A DNA stretch of 44,164 nucleotides, taken from NCBI GenBank assembly GCA_021413845.1, contig JAIOPP010000100.1, forward strand, positions 1 to 44,164, given 5' to 3'. The stretch is from Planctomycetia bacterium (GTDB lineage: Bacteria; Planctomycetota; Planctomycetia; Pirellulales; PNKZ01). The position numbers were made by a program, and so were the translations under genes. The notes beneath the pieces are model-generated. The model ran no database searches. It worked only from the letters and a program-made list of their open reading frames with translations, and was not told the DNA's origin. This document shows, piece after piece, positions 8,424 to 16,747 of the stretch. Numbering within the stretch: the first letter of the stretch is position 1; each line of letters begins with the position of its first letter.

Positions 8424-10856
8424 ATGTCGTCGTTCTCCCTCGGCCGTATTGCGCCGACATTGGCGTTGCTTTCGCTCGTGCTGTTGTCGCACTTCGCCGG
8501 CTGCTCCGGGAAGCCGCCGAAAGGACCTGATGAAAGTTCCGCGCCGGCGCTGACGGAAGGGGAGAAGCTGCTGACGCGGATGATCGAAACCTACGCGAAG
8601 GCCGATTCGTATTTCGATCGGGGGGAATTGCGCATCGTCGGTCGCAACCAAGGACAACAGCTGACGGAATCGAAGTTGCCGTTCGCGGTGATGCTGGAGC
8701 GGCCCGGCAAGTTGCACCTGCATTTGTATCGTGCGACGTACGTGTGCGACGGAACTTGGGCCTGGGGCTGGGATGAAGACTTGCCCGGCTTTCTGCTGAA
8801 GAAGCCGGCGCCGAATCCCGTGACCCTCGGCGATGCTTACTCCGACGACGCGCTCAAAGCGGCGTTCAACGGCATGTACGGCGGTTCGCTGCCGGCCGAG
8901 ATGCTGCTCGGGGCCGACGCGATGGATTTGATTCGCCACGGCGACGCAAAGCCGGAGTTGATGTCCGACGATTTCGTCGGCGATCGAAATTGTCGGCGCG
9001 TGCGCGTCAAATCCGCCGACGGAAATACGGTGTATTGGATCGATCGTGAGAATCTGACCTTGCGGCGGATCGAGTTCCCGACGGATCGCCTGGCGCTCAC
9101 GCTCGCCGATACGCTCTCGATGACGGAGCTGAAACTGACGGCGGAATTCATCGACGCGCAACTCAACACTAAGGTGCCGGCCGAGGCGTTTCAATTCGAC
9201 CCGCCGCCGCAACTGAAAATCGTCGATAAGTTGGATCCGTTGTGGGGGAGCTCGCCTCCCCCTCCGCTCGCCGAAACGCTCGGGCGGACGATCGGAGACT
9301 TCAAACTGCGCACGCTCGATGGTCGCGCGATCGGTCGGGGAGACTTAAACGGCAAGGTCGCCGTGGTCCTCTTCGTCGCGTTCGAGGGAAGTCAACACTT
9401 CGTGCTGGAAGCGCTCAATGCAGCCCAGCGGAAATTCGGCAAGCGCGATGACTTGATGATGCTCGCAGTCAGCATCGACAACCCGGGCCCGATGGGAATC
9501 GGCGACGAAGTTTTAGACAAAGCGATGAAGCAAGCGAAGTTGGAGGTTCCGCTGGCGCGGCTCGTCGACGGCTCGGCGATGACGGCGTTCGACGTCCGGT
9601 TCGTGCCGAACCTGTTCATTCTCGATCGTCAGGGGATCGTGCAAGATAACGAAGTCGGGCTCAATCCGAAGCTGAACGCGGAGCTCGGCACGCGCATCGA
9701 CGAGGTGTTGGCCGGGAAGTCGCTCGTCGAAGCGGCCCGTGCGCGTTATGCGGCGCGATTGAAGCAATTCGAGCAAGCGCAACAAGCCCAGGCGGCGATC
9801 TCGCCCGAGGGGGGATTGTCGGCCCGAGTGAGCTTGGCGACGAAGTCGCAACCGAAAACGCTCAAGCTCACGCAGCTCTGGCAGAACACGGAAATCAAGA
9901 AGCCCGGCCACATCGTCGTGGCGGAAGAGAAAGGGAAGCCGGCGCGGATCGTCGTGCTGGACGGCTTGCGCGCCGTCGGCGAACTCGACGCGGCGGGGAA
10001 GCTCGTGCGCACCGCCCAACTCGATTTGCCGAAGGTGCCCGAGGAAGCGGTCGTTAGTTTTCTGCGTACGACCGTCGATCGGGACGGCAAGCGGTATTTC
10101 GCGGGTTCGGCTTCGGCTCAGCAACAGCTGCATTTGTTCGACGCCGATTTCAAGAAGCTGTTGAGCTTTCCGGATGGGACGCACGCGGGAATCTCCGACT
10201 TGCAGATGGGAGATCTCGACGGCGACGGCCGACCGGAAATCGTCGTCGGTTATTGGGGCGTCGTCGGGGTGCAGGCGATCTCGCTCGATGGGATTCGCCA
10301 ATGGAGCAACCGCAAGTTGCCGGAGAACGTGCAACGCTTGGCGCTCACCGGACCCGACAAAGACGGCAAGCGGCTGGTGCTATGCACGACGGGGCTGATG
10401 ACGCTGGCCGTGTTGAACGAACGGGGCGAAACGCTGAAAGAGATTCCGGTCGGCAATCGAGCCGCACGGCTCATCACCGCCGCCGATCTGACGGGGGACG
10501 GAAGCGTTGAACTGTGCGCCATTACTTCGACGAGCCCTGGCACGGACGTCGCGATCGGGTTCGACGCGGCGGGAGCCGAACTGTGGAACTATCCGCTACC
10601 GGCCGGCTTGCAACCGGTGCCGGAAATGCAAAACGAAATGATCGTCGGCGGCAAGTTGTTGAAAGACGGAACCGGGTTATGGGTCGTGGCCGGGGCCGAC
10701 GGCACGCTCCACTTTCTCGACGTCGCCGGGAAACCGCTCGATTCGTTCGCCTGGGGTGCGGCGATTCGCGGCCTTGCGATCGGCACGCTCGACGGCGCTC
10801 CGGCGTTATTCATTTCCGATGAAAAATCGGTGACGGCTTTGCGCTTCGAGCGTTGA
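8424..10856 (+). CDS. Lipoprotein: LolA/DUF2092-like domain, Cys-less thioredoxin-like domain, C-terminal propeller-like region
   Basis: An 810-residue protein starting at ATG 8424, with AAGGAAGG 6 bases upstream (an in-frame codon at 8328 lacks this). The signal ends in HFAGC, giving a likely lipidated Cys27. Residues ~45-260 resemble LolA/DUF2092 outer-membrane carrier-like domains (repeated strands, VYWIDRENLTLRRIEFP). Residues ~286-430 look like a redoxin/thioredoxin fold (TIGDFKLRTLDGRAIGRGDL, VVLFVAFEGSQ, RFVPNLFILDRQG) that keeps the cis-Pro strand (P395) but has no CxxC. The rest holds FG-GAP/VCBS-like units, MGDLDGDGRPEIVVGYWG and AADLTGDGSVELCAI, with WNYPL-type propeller repeats. 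Probably an envelope binding protein rather than a redox enzyme. Confidence 0.85.
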   Translation: MSSFSLGRIAPTLALLSLVLLSHFAGCSGKPPKGPDESSAPALTEGEKLLTRMIETYAKADSYFDRGELRIVGRNQGQQLTESKLPFAVMLERPGKLHLHLYRATYVCDGTWAWGWDEDLPGFLLKKPAPNPVTLGDAYSDDALKAAFNGMYGGSLPAEMLLGADAMDLIRHGDAKPELMSDDFVGDRNCRRVRVKSADGNTVYWIDRENLTLRRIEFPTDRLALTLADTLSMTELKLTAEFIDAQLNTKVPAEAFQFDPPPQLKIVDKLDPLWGSSPPPPLAETLGRTIGDFKLRTLDGRAIGRGDLNGKVAVVLFVAFEGSQHFVLEALNAAQRKFGKRDDLMMLAVSIDNPGPMGIGDEVLDKAMKQAKLEVPLARLVDGSAMTAFDVRFVPNLFILDRQGIVQDNEVGLNPKLNAELGTRIDEVLAGKSLVEAARARYAARLKQFEQAQQAQAAISPEGGLSARVSLATKSQPKTLKLTQLWQNTEIKKPGHIVVAEEKGKPARIVVLDGLRAVGELDAAGKLVRTAQLDLPKVPEEAVVSFLRTTVDRDGKRYFAGSASAQQQLHLFDADFKKLLSFPDGTHAGISDLQMGDLDGDGRPEIVVGYWGVVGVQAISLDGIRQWSNRKLPENVQRLALTGPDKDGKRLVLCTTGLMTLAVLNERGETLKEIPVGNRAARLITAADLTGDGSVELCAITSTSPGTDVAIGFDAAGAELWNYPLPAGLQPVPEMQNEMIVGGKLLKDGTGLWVVAGADGTLHFLDVAGKPLDSFAWGAAIRGLAIGTLDGAPALFISDEKSVTALRFER

Positions 10857-11017
10857 TCGAACGAACGGCATCTTCACACACCGGCCGCTGGCGACTCGAC
10901 CCGTAATCGGGTATCTTGCCGCTTTGCAAATTCACGCGCGAACGGGCTCGTTCTCGTTCGCGATTTCCACTTCGTCGTGGTTCCCGTCCCCACGGTTTTC
11001 TTATCGGAATTGCGCTC

Positions 11018-12406
11018 ATGGCCGTCACCGCAGAATCGCTCGCTCCTTGGATCAAAACTCTCCTCACTGCGCCGCCGGCTGCGACGTCGGGCCTGAAGTT
11101 GAACGATTATCTCGCTGCGATCCCGCGCTTGGCATCGCTGCACGACGTGCCGTCCGGAACGCCGGTCCTGATCCGCGGCGACGTCGACGCGAAGCCGGGA
11201 GCCGAGATCGGCGAAGGGGATATCCGCCTGCGCTCGATGGCTGCGACGCTGGAGTTCGGTCGGAAGCATGGTTGGAAGCAGATCATCTTCGGGCATATCG
11301 GCCGCAAGCCGGAAGGAAGCCTGAACAAAGTCGCCAAGCGACTCGGCGAGTTGCTCAAGTGTGAAGTGCAACTGATCGGCGATTGGTACGACGATGCGAC
11401 GAACACGGTGCTGGATTCCGTGAAGACGGCAATCACGAACGCCGCGCCCGGCAGCATCATCATGCTCGAAAATTCGCGGAAGTACGCGATCGAGCGGGTG
11501 CTTTGGGAAGCGACTCCGGACGACGTCGCGAAGGTCGCGCCGACGCTTGCGAAGTATGTGAACGAACTCGCCGAAAAGGTCGCGACCGTTTACGTCAACG
11601 AAGCGCTCTCGGCCGGCAGCATGGATTCGTCCAGCACGATCGCGCCGGCGGGAATGAAGCGCGCGGTGCTGGGGCAATACGTGGCCGGTGAGTTCGACGG
11701 CCCGATGCAGCAGTGCCTCAACGCCGACTTCGTCTTCTTCTCCGGTTTGAAGACCGACAAGCTCGACGACTTGCGCGCCGTGGTCGATCGCGGCACGGTG
11801 AAATGGGTGTTCGTCGCGGGCAACTTCGTGCTCGCGCTCTTGAAGGCCGATGCTGAACTTTCCGGCAAGCAGTTTTGCATGGGCTTGGCCGAAAAGCCGG
11901 AAAACGCGAAGCAGCCTTGGTACATCGATCCGAGCCGCGTGGCGCAAGCGAAGCAACTGCTGCAAGACGGCCGAGCGAAGGGAATCAAGTTCGTCATGCC
12001 GGTCGACTTCACGCTCGCCGACGGCAGCGTCGTCGACGCGATGACGCCGGAACAACAGCAGTTCGACGTCGGCCCGAAGACGTCGCAGCACTTCGCCGAT
12101 GCGATCACGAAGTATCTCGCCGAGAGCCAAGGTAAGGGCGTGGTCTTCTACAACGGCGTGCTCGGGATGTTCGAAGACCCGAAGTTCGAAGCCGGCACGA
12201 AGAACTTCGTGCATCAATTGGCACGGCTCACCAAGGCCGGTGTGGAAGTTTATGTCGGCGGCGGCGAAGGGGGAGCGGCTTGCGAACGCTACGGCAAGCC
12301 GGAAGACATCAAGCATTGCTTCACGGCCGGCGGCACGGTGCTCAACGCGCTCGGCAGCGCTCCGGTTCCGTATCTGCAAACGCTCTACATGGCGGCGAAG
12401 AAGTAG
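11018..12406 (+). CDS. Divergent phosphoglycerate-kinase-like protein
   Basis: A 462-residue protein (PGK is usually ~390-420) with a ~45-residue N-terminal extension. PGK motifs appear in order: VLIRGDVDAKPG (50-61), IIFGHIGRKPEG (89-100), MLENSRKY (149-156), VYVNEALSAG (191-200), FFSGLKTDK (240-248), VMPVDF (326-331), DVGPKT (350-355), FYNGVLGMFEDPKFEAGT (377-394), VYVGGGEGG (411-419) and FTAGGT (435-440). Changed positions include N to D in the DFN motif, loss of the His-Arg pair after VYVND, GGGD to GGGE, and degradation of the last glycine-rich loop. Start ATG 11018 precedes the conserved domain; a longer frame to 10916 is Arg-rich and unlikely. It may be a true but unusual PGK or a paralogue with another acyl-phosphate substrate. 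Confidence 0.85.
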   Translation: MAVTAESLAPWIKTLLTAPPAATSGLKLNDYLAAIPRLASLHDVPSGTPVLIRGDVDAKPGAEIGEGDIRLRSMAATLEFGRKHGWKQIIFGHIGRKPEGSLNKVAKRLGELLKCEVQLIGDWYDDATNTVLDSVKTAITNAAPGSIIMLENSRKYAIERVLWEATPDDVAKVAPTLAKYVNELAEKVATVYVNEALSAGSMDSSSTIAPAGMKRAVLGQYVAGEFDGPMQQCLNADFVFFSGLKTDKLDDLRAVVDRGTVKWVFVAGNFVLALLKADAELSGKQFCMGLAEKPENAKQPWYIDPSRVAQAKQLLQDGRAKGIKFVMPVDFTLADGSVVDAMTPEQQQFDVGPKTSQHFADAITKYLAESQGKGVVFYNGVLGMFEDPKFEAGTKNFVHQLARLTKAGVEVYVGGGEGGAACERYGKPEDIKHCFTAGGTVLNALGSAPVPYLQTLYMAAKK

Positions 12407-12450
12407 GACGTCGCTTGAGCGGCCGGATTATATCCGACTCGCGCGTTGAT

Positions 12451-12792
12451 TCATCGCGCGCCGAAGTCGGCATCGGGAGCGCCGGCTCGCACCGCTGCGC
12501 AGAGCGCTAAGAGCTTTTCGAGATTCGCTTGGATCTCCGCTTCGGGCTGCGCGGTCGACAGCGCATGTTCCAAGCGTCCGGCGATCGGCGTCAGTTGGGG
12601 GAAGCCGTAACTTCCGGCTGCCCCTTTGATCTGATGGGCCGAGCGCCGCAACTCGTCCCACTTCTCGGCGGCGAACAGTGCTTGGAGTTGGACGATCCGT
12701 TCCGGCATTTCGTCGACATATAAATCGACGAGATCCGCGAAATCGGGATCGGACCCGAGAGCGGAATAAAGGGGCGTATTCGGGAGATTCAT
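12451..12792 (-). CDS. Stand-alone HPt (histidine phosphotransfer) domain protein
   Basis: A 113-residue all-helical protein with the HPt signature SAHQIKGAAGSYGF, giving phospho-accepting His53 and the nearby Lys56. The upstream helix (FADLVDLYVDEMPERIVQLQALF) and the final helices complete a four-helix bundle. Start ATG 12792 begins right before the domain; an extension to 12846 adds no conserved sequence. It lies divergent to a single-domain response regulator at 13052, suggesting the two exchange phosphate in a relay whose kinase is elsewhere. It runs convergent to the PGK-like gene with only 44 bases between. Confidence 0.9.
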   Translation of the reverse strand: MNLPNTPLYSALGSDPDFADLVDLYVDEMPERIVQLQALFAAEKWDELRRSAHQIKGAAGSYGFPQLTPIAGRLEHALSTAQPEAEIQANLEKLLALCAAVRAGAPDADFGAR

Positions 12793-13051
12793 GACCGATT
12801 CCGGAACTCGAGCGCTATCCCTGCTCGCGAAACAGACGTACGACAAAAAAAGCCTAGGACGTTATTCGCGAGACGCAAATCGAAATTCCGTGTGGAATCC
12901 CGTGACTGCGGTAAACCCCATTTGGGGTGTCCCACCTTATTCATGGTCTAGCCTTGGTTAGGAAGGTTCCATCAGCGGGGTATCGCACGCCGATCGAGCT
13001 TTCGCAGTCCGTCGACACTCTTGCGCTCCGTGGATTTTCGAGGTCCGCCCC
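12793..13051. promoter_or_regulatory. Divergent HPt/response-regulator intergenic region with palindrome
   Basis: The 259 bases between the two divergent starts contain the symmetric element ACCCCA-TT-TGGGGT at 12915-12928, a six-base inverted repeat with a 2-base centre. It sits mid-region and could be an operator shared by both genes; the short loop makes an RNA hairpin unlikely. No clear -10/-35 pair was recognised. Confidence 0.35.
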
Positions 13052-13579
13052 ATGTCCGATTCCGGCGTTATTCGCACGATCTTACACGTCGACGACGATC
13101 CGCAGTTCACGGTTTGGATGCAACGACTGCTGAGCCGCAAGGGTTACGACGTCGTCTCGCTCAACGATCCGACGCAGACGATCGACGAGATCATGCGCCA
13201 CGGCTATCGCATCGTGCTCTTGGATATCGACATGCCGACGATCGACGGCATCGAGCTGTTGCGCCGGATCAAGGAATACGACGGCGGGATCCAAGTCGTG
13301 ATGCTGACGGGCCTAGTAACGATGGGGAACGCGATGACGGCGTTCCGGCGCGGCGCGGAAGCCTTCTTCGTCAAGCCGGTGGAAGATCTCGACGCCTTGA
13401 CCGCAGCGCTCGACGCCGTCGTTTATAAAATCGAGCATTGGTGGAACGCGCTGCATAACCTCACCAAACAGCGCCGTCAGTTCGAAGCGGCGAGTAAGGC
13501 CGCGGAAGCAGCCGGGATGCCGAGTGATGCGAGCGCGGAAATTTCCGTCGGCGCGCCAGGCTTAATCGTCACGATCTAA
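13052..13579 (+). CDS. Single-domain response regulator (CheY-like receiver)
   Basis: A 175-residue protein. The receiver domain covers residues ~8-125: acidic pocket HVDDDP (Asp14-16), phospho-acceptor Asp58 in LLDIDMP, Thr86 in MLTG and Lys108 in FFVKP. The remaining ~50 residues are a helical, Ala-rich tail (NLTKQRRQFEAASKAAEAAG) with no DNA-binding or enzymatic output domain, so it probably acts by protein contact or as a phosphate shuttle. GAGG lies 8 bases before ATG 13052. It is divergent from the HPt gene at 12451-12792, the likely phosphorelay partner. No histidine kinase is present in the window. Confidence 0.92.
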   Translation: MSDSGVIRTILHVDDDPQFTVWMQRLLSRKGYDVVSLNDPTQTIDEIMRHGYRIVLLDIDMPTIDGIELLRRIKEYDGGIQVVMLTGLVTMGNAMTAFRRGAEAFFVKPVEDLDALTAALDAVVYKIEHWWNALHNLTKQRRQFEAASKAAEAAGMPSDASAEISVGAPGLIVTI

Positions 13580-13935
13580 CGGTATCGCAAGCGGGTGTCG
13601 TAAGCCGCAAGATCGGCTCCGTCGCGCTTAGATGAGCGGACGACTTTGCGCAGTCGTTAAGGTTCGCCAGAAATTGCGTGGCGCTGGGGGGAGTGGATAA
13701 ATCGCTCCGCGCAGCCGTTTTCTTCGCAATTTGATCGCTCCGACCGAGCGATTCCGGCCAGCCGCTAGCAAGGCTGTATTTGTCATCGACCGCATATCCG
13801 GAAGATCGCGAACTTGCGAAATCAGGCCAAGGGAGCTTGGCATCCCGGACGATAACTTCGCTTAGCTGCAGCCGAGATGCTTTGAGATCGGCTTGAGTTC
13901 GTGATCGTTTCCCTATAGGAACTGGAGTCCTCCCC
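13580..13935. other. Intergenic region, 356 bases
   Basis: This gap lies upstream of the Cys-rich secreted protein gene. A weak promoter-like pair (TTGAGT at 13893-13898, TATAGG at 13914-13919, 15-base spacer) lies just ahead of the GGAG ribosome-binding site at 13924. Open frames on the minus strand here are shadows without recognisable domains. I see no other structure. Confidence 0.5.
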
Positions 13936-14358
13936 ATGAAGTACGTTCTTTCTTTGTTCGCTGTTGCTTCGATGTTCGTTTTTTCGACGGACGTGAAAGC
14001 GGCTGCTCTTCTTGACCGCATGTTGGGCCGTAGCGGCTGCGCTGCTCCGACCTGCTGCGAAGCGACCTGTGCGGCTGCTGAGCCGACCTGCGCCGCTGCC
14101 CCGGCTTGTGCCGCTCCGACCTGCGCCGCCCCGACTTGTGCTGCTGAGCCGTCGTGCGCCGCTGAACCGTCGTGCGGTTGCGCTCCGGCTTGCGGCACGT
14201 CGTGCTGCCGTCCGACCCCGATCCGCGATTTCCTTGCTTCGCTGCATTGCAAAGTGCACAGCCTCTGCCACCGCAACAAGTGCTGCGATAGCGGCTGCGG
14301 CGGTTGCGCCGAAGCGACCTGTGCCGCTGCTGAACCAGCTTGCGGTTGCGCCAAGTAG
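13936..14358 (+). CDS. Small secreted alanine/cysteine-rich repeat protein
   Basis: A 140-residue protein with a signal peptide (MKYVLSLFAVASMFVFSTDVKA) and 23 cysteines. The mature part is built from AAEPTC, AAPTC and AAEPSC-type pentads and hexads around a less repetitive centre (PIRDFLASLHCKVHSLCHRNK). The block EATCAAAEP occurs near both ends, showing internal duplication. GGAG is 8 bases upstream of the ATG. A disulfide-linked wall protein or a metal binder would both fit; neither can be chosen from sequence. It is followed by a strong intrinsic terminator at 14547. Another Cys-rich secreted protein whose signal peptide also begins MKYA/V is at 21176-21742. Confidence 0.85.
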   Translation: MKYVLSLFAVASMFVFSTDVKAAALLDRMLGRSGCAAPTCCEATCAAAEPTCAAAPACAAPTCAAPTCAAEPSCAAEPSCGCAPACGTSCCRPTPIRDFLASLHCKVHSLCHRNKCCDSGCGGCAEATCAAAEPACGCAK

Positions 14359-14861
14359 TTCGACGGCTCCGCAAGGAGTCGCCGAAGAGGATTTAGGCTT
14401 GGGTCGGAAGAAGTTCGAGAAGGTTTGAGATGGAAGGTTTGCGAAAGTGTTTGTGTTCGTTGCTTGATAAAGTCCGCCTGAGAGGTTCGCTGTCGGCCAT
14501 GCTGCAGCGGCCCAAACGATCCGCTTCGGCGGACTATAAAAAACCTGACGGCCCGTTCGAGACCACCATCGAACGGGCCGTCTGTGTTTTCCTTCCTTGA
14601 GCGTTTATGCTCGGAAAACGGTCGGCAACGGCTCCCGAACGAGAAAATTGCGTCGATTGTTTCGATTTCGCCGTTCAGGACGCATAAAAAGCAGTAGGTT
14701 TATTCTTGACGACCGCAGCCGGCGGTAGCCATTCTAGGATGGTTGCCCCGCGATTCCGCGGCGTTTGTAGTCGCAGCGATCCGGCGAGTCGTTTTCGACG
14801 TAAGCTTTACGTCGAAGCAGCTTTGGTCGTCGCGCGATATCCCGAACAGGAGATTGGCCTT
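14359..14861. other. Intergenic region of 503 bases with structured 3' UTR
   Basis: It holds an outer stem GTCCGCC (14472-14478) / GGCGGAC (14528-14534) and then the terminator at 14547-14582. Downstream, a TTGACG at 14706 lies ahead of the DUF1598 gene but has no well-spaced -10. The open frame covering 14706-14861 is not supported as coding because a strong AGGAG site points to ATG 14862. Confidence 0.55.
14547..14590 (+). terminator. Intrinsic terminator after the Cys-rich gene
   Basis: A perfect 14-base inverted repeat (14547-14560 with 14569-14582, core GGCCCGTTCGA) encloses an 8-base loop and is followed by TGTGTTTTCC. The distance of ~190 bases from the stop codon implies a long structured 3' UTR or a separate small transcript. 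Confidence 0.85.
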
Positions 14862-16649
14862 ATGGCGTTGCTCGCTCACCGTCGGTTCGCAGAAGTCGCT
14901 CGCAAACTCATGCTCGGCCTCGTCGCAGGCTGGACGCTTACGACGTTGTTGCCGACGAGCCTGTTGCCGAGCGCCGCAGCCGCGGACCTACCGGAACGAA
15001 TTCGCGCCCAGGCGGAAGCGGGAGAGTTTTCCACCGCGTTCGCCGCCGCCGGCCGGTTGCCCGTCGCCGAACGAGACGAAGCCCTGCGCAACATCGCCGC
15101 CATTCAAGCGAAAGTCGGCTCCGGCCGGGCCGCGTTGGAAACGGTCGGCTCGATTCGCAGCGACCGGCTCCGGAGCGATATCCTCGCACAATTCGGCACC
15201 ACGTCGAACTTCGACTCCGGCGGCATCACGGCCCGCCCCGCCAACGGCGGCCAAGGTGGAGCTGCTCGCCCCGACTTCGAATCGTTGATCGAGTTGATGA
15301 CCTCGACCATCGCCCCTGAATCGTGGCGCGAGGCCGGCGGAACCCAAGGGGAAGTGAAGTCGCACCGTGGCGGCGTGTTCGTCGATGCCACGGGCGGGAT
15401 GAAGCCGATCGTCGATGCCGAACAGCTGGCCCGACTCGGCAGCTTGCGACGCGAAGCGGCTCGCGGCACCGCCGGGGTCTCGGCTCGCAGCACTTCCTCG
15501 CTCCGTAAGGTTTCGCTGACCCGACTCGAACGAGAACTCCAACTGCGCGCAGCGCGCGGCTTAGCTCCGACGGAAGAGCTTGCCACGCTCGCCGGGTTGC
15601 AAAAGATTCAATATGTGCTCGTCTACCCGGAATCGGGCGACGTGGTGCTCGCCGGTCCGGCCGGCGACTGGTATGTCGGTCGTGAAAATCGTCTGCTCGC
15701 CGTCGACACCGATCGACCGGTCGTGTTGCTCGACGACCTCGTGAACCTGATGCGTCGCGAGTTCTTGGCCGGCGGCAATTTCGGTTGCTCGATCGATCCG
15801 ACGCCCGAAGGGCTGCAGAAGGTCACGGCTTTCGTGACCGAATCGAACAAGAAGCCGCTTGCCCCCGGGGCTCGGCCGAAGTGGATGGACGGTCTCCGCG
15901 ATGCCCTTGGCCCGCAAAAGATCACGGTCGATGGGCTCGACCCGACGACCCGAGCCGCACGCATTCTCGTCGAAGCCGATTATCGGATGAAGCTCGTCGG
16001 CATCGGCCGTGAAGAGAGCGTGCCGAACGTCCCGAGCTATCTCGACATGGTGAAGAAGAGCAAGGGAACGCCTCCGGCGATGGACCTGCTCCGCTGGTGG
16101 TTTACGCTCAACTACGATGCCCTGCTCACCTCGCCGGAGCACGACGTATACGAGCTTCGCGGTCAGGGGATCAAGCTCTTGAGCGAAAACGAATTTCTGG
16201 CCGCTCGCGGACAGCGTGTGCAGTCGGGCCGCTCGGATAACTTGAACCAGGAGTTCGCCGTGAACTTCACGAAGAACTTCCCGTTGCTCGCTCAGAAATA
16301 TCCGATCTATGCCGAGCTCCAAAACATCTTCGACTTGGCCTTGGTTTGTGCCGTGTTGAAGCAAGACGGCGTCTGCGATCGGATCGAATGGCAACGCTCC
16401 GGGTTCATGAATCCGCGCGTCGTGCAGATCGAACACGGCTTCACGCCGACAACGGTCGACACCGTGGTCAACAGCCGCGAGATCTCGAAGTCGTTGATCG
16501 TCGCCTCGGTCAGCGGTGGCGTGACCGTCGATGTCACCCCGGTCGCGCAGCCGAAGTCGATGGAAGTCGACTCGCGCGGTCAGCTGTTGAAGCTTCGCCA
16601 AAGCGTCGCTCCGAAAGAACTCGCGAACTCGGCTTGGTGGTGGGATTAA
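14862..16649 (+). CDS. DUF1598-family exported protein
   Basis: A 595-residue protein starting at ATG 14862, with AGGAG about 9 bases upstream. The signal peptide (LMLGLVAGWTLTTLLPTSLLPSAAAA) is preceded by a basic N-terminus. Residues ~45-105 are a helical ERIRAQAEAGEF-type region. The DUF1598 core shows IQYVLVYPESGDVVLAGPAGDW (about 250-270), VLLDDLVNLMRREF (about 290) and CSIDPTPEGL (about 309-318), followed by a long conserved C-terminal half. This family is known essentially from planctomycetes and has no assigned function. It is a single gene bounded by terminators on both sides. Confidence 0.85.
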   Translation: MALLAHRRFAEVARKLMLGLVAGWTLTTLLPTSLLPSAAAADLPERIRAQAEAGEFSTAFAAAGRLPVAERDEALRNIAAIQAKVGSGRAALETVGSIRSDRLRSDILAQFGTTSNFDSGGITARPANGGQGGAARPDFESLIELMTSTIAPESWREAGGTQGEVKSHRGGVFVDATGGMKPIVDAEQLARLGSLRREAARGTAGVSARSTSSLRKVSLTRLERELQLRAARGLAPTEELATLAGLQKIQYVLVYPESGDVVLAGPAGDWYVGRENRLLAVDTDRPVVLLDDLVNLMRREFLAGGNFGCSIDPTPEGLQKVTAFVTESNKKPLAPGARPKWMDGLRDALGPQKITVDGLDPTTRAARILVEADYRMKLVGIGREESVPNVPSYLDMVKKSKGTPPAMDLLRWWFTLNYDALLTSPEHDVYELRGQGIKLLSENEFLAARGQRVQSGRSDNLNQEFAVNFTKNFPLLAQKYPIYAELQNIFDLALVCAVLKQDGVCDRIEWQRSGFMNPRVVQIEHGFTPTTVDTVVNSREISKSLIVASVSGGVTVDVTPVAQPKSMEVDSRGQLLKLRQSVAPKELANSAWWWD

Positions 16650-16686
16650 GCCGTCCCGACTCCCGAGTACGTTACCGCAAACGGAC

Positions 16687-16727
16687 AAAGCCTACGCTGC
16701 ATCGATCGCAGCGTAGGCTTTTCCTTT
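16687..16727 (+). terminator. Intrinsic terminator after DUF1598 gene
   Basis: A perfect 14-base inverted repeat (16687-16700 with 16708-16721, core AGCCTACGCTGC) around a 7-base loop is followed by a T-rich tract (TTCCTTTT). It sits ~40 bases after the stop at 16649 and ~25 bases before the end of the convergent gene. The minus strand has only a short T run, so it serves mainly the plus-strand gene. Confidence 0.88.
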
Positions 16728-16747
16728 TGGGTTGAGCACTTCGAACT

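Noticed and set aside
12422-12434. CGGAT-TAT-ATCCG hairpin between PGK-like and HPt genes
   Set aside because: A five-base stem with no T tract is too weak to be called a terminator.
14429-14600. Short plus-strand frame starting ATG GAA GGT after the Cys-rich gene
   Set aside because: It runs through the terminator hairpin, has no ribosome-binding site and no recognisable features.
14706-14861. N-terminal extension of the DUF1598 frame
   Set aside because: A strong AGGAG site and a signal peptide place the start at 14862; the extension is not signal-like.
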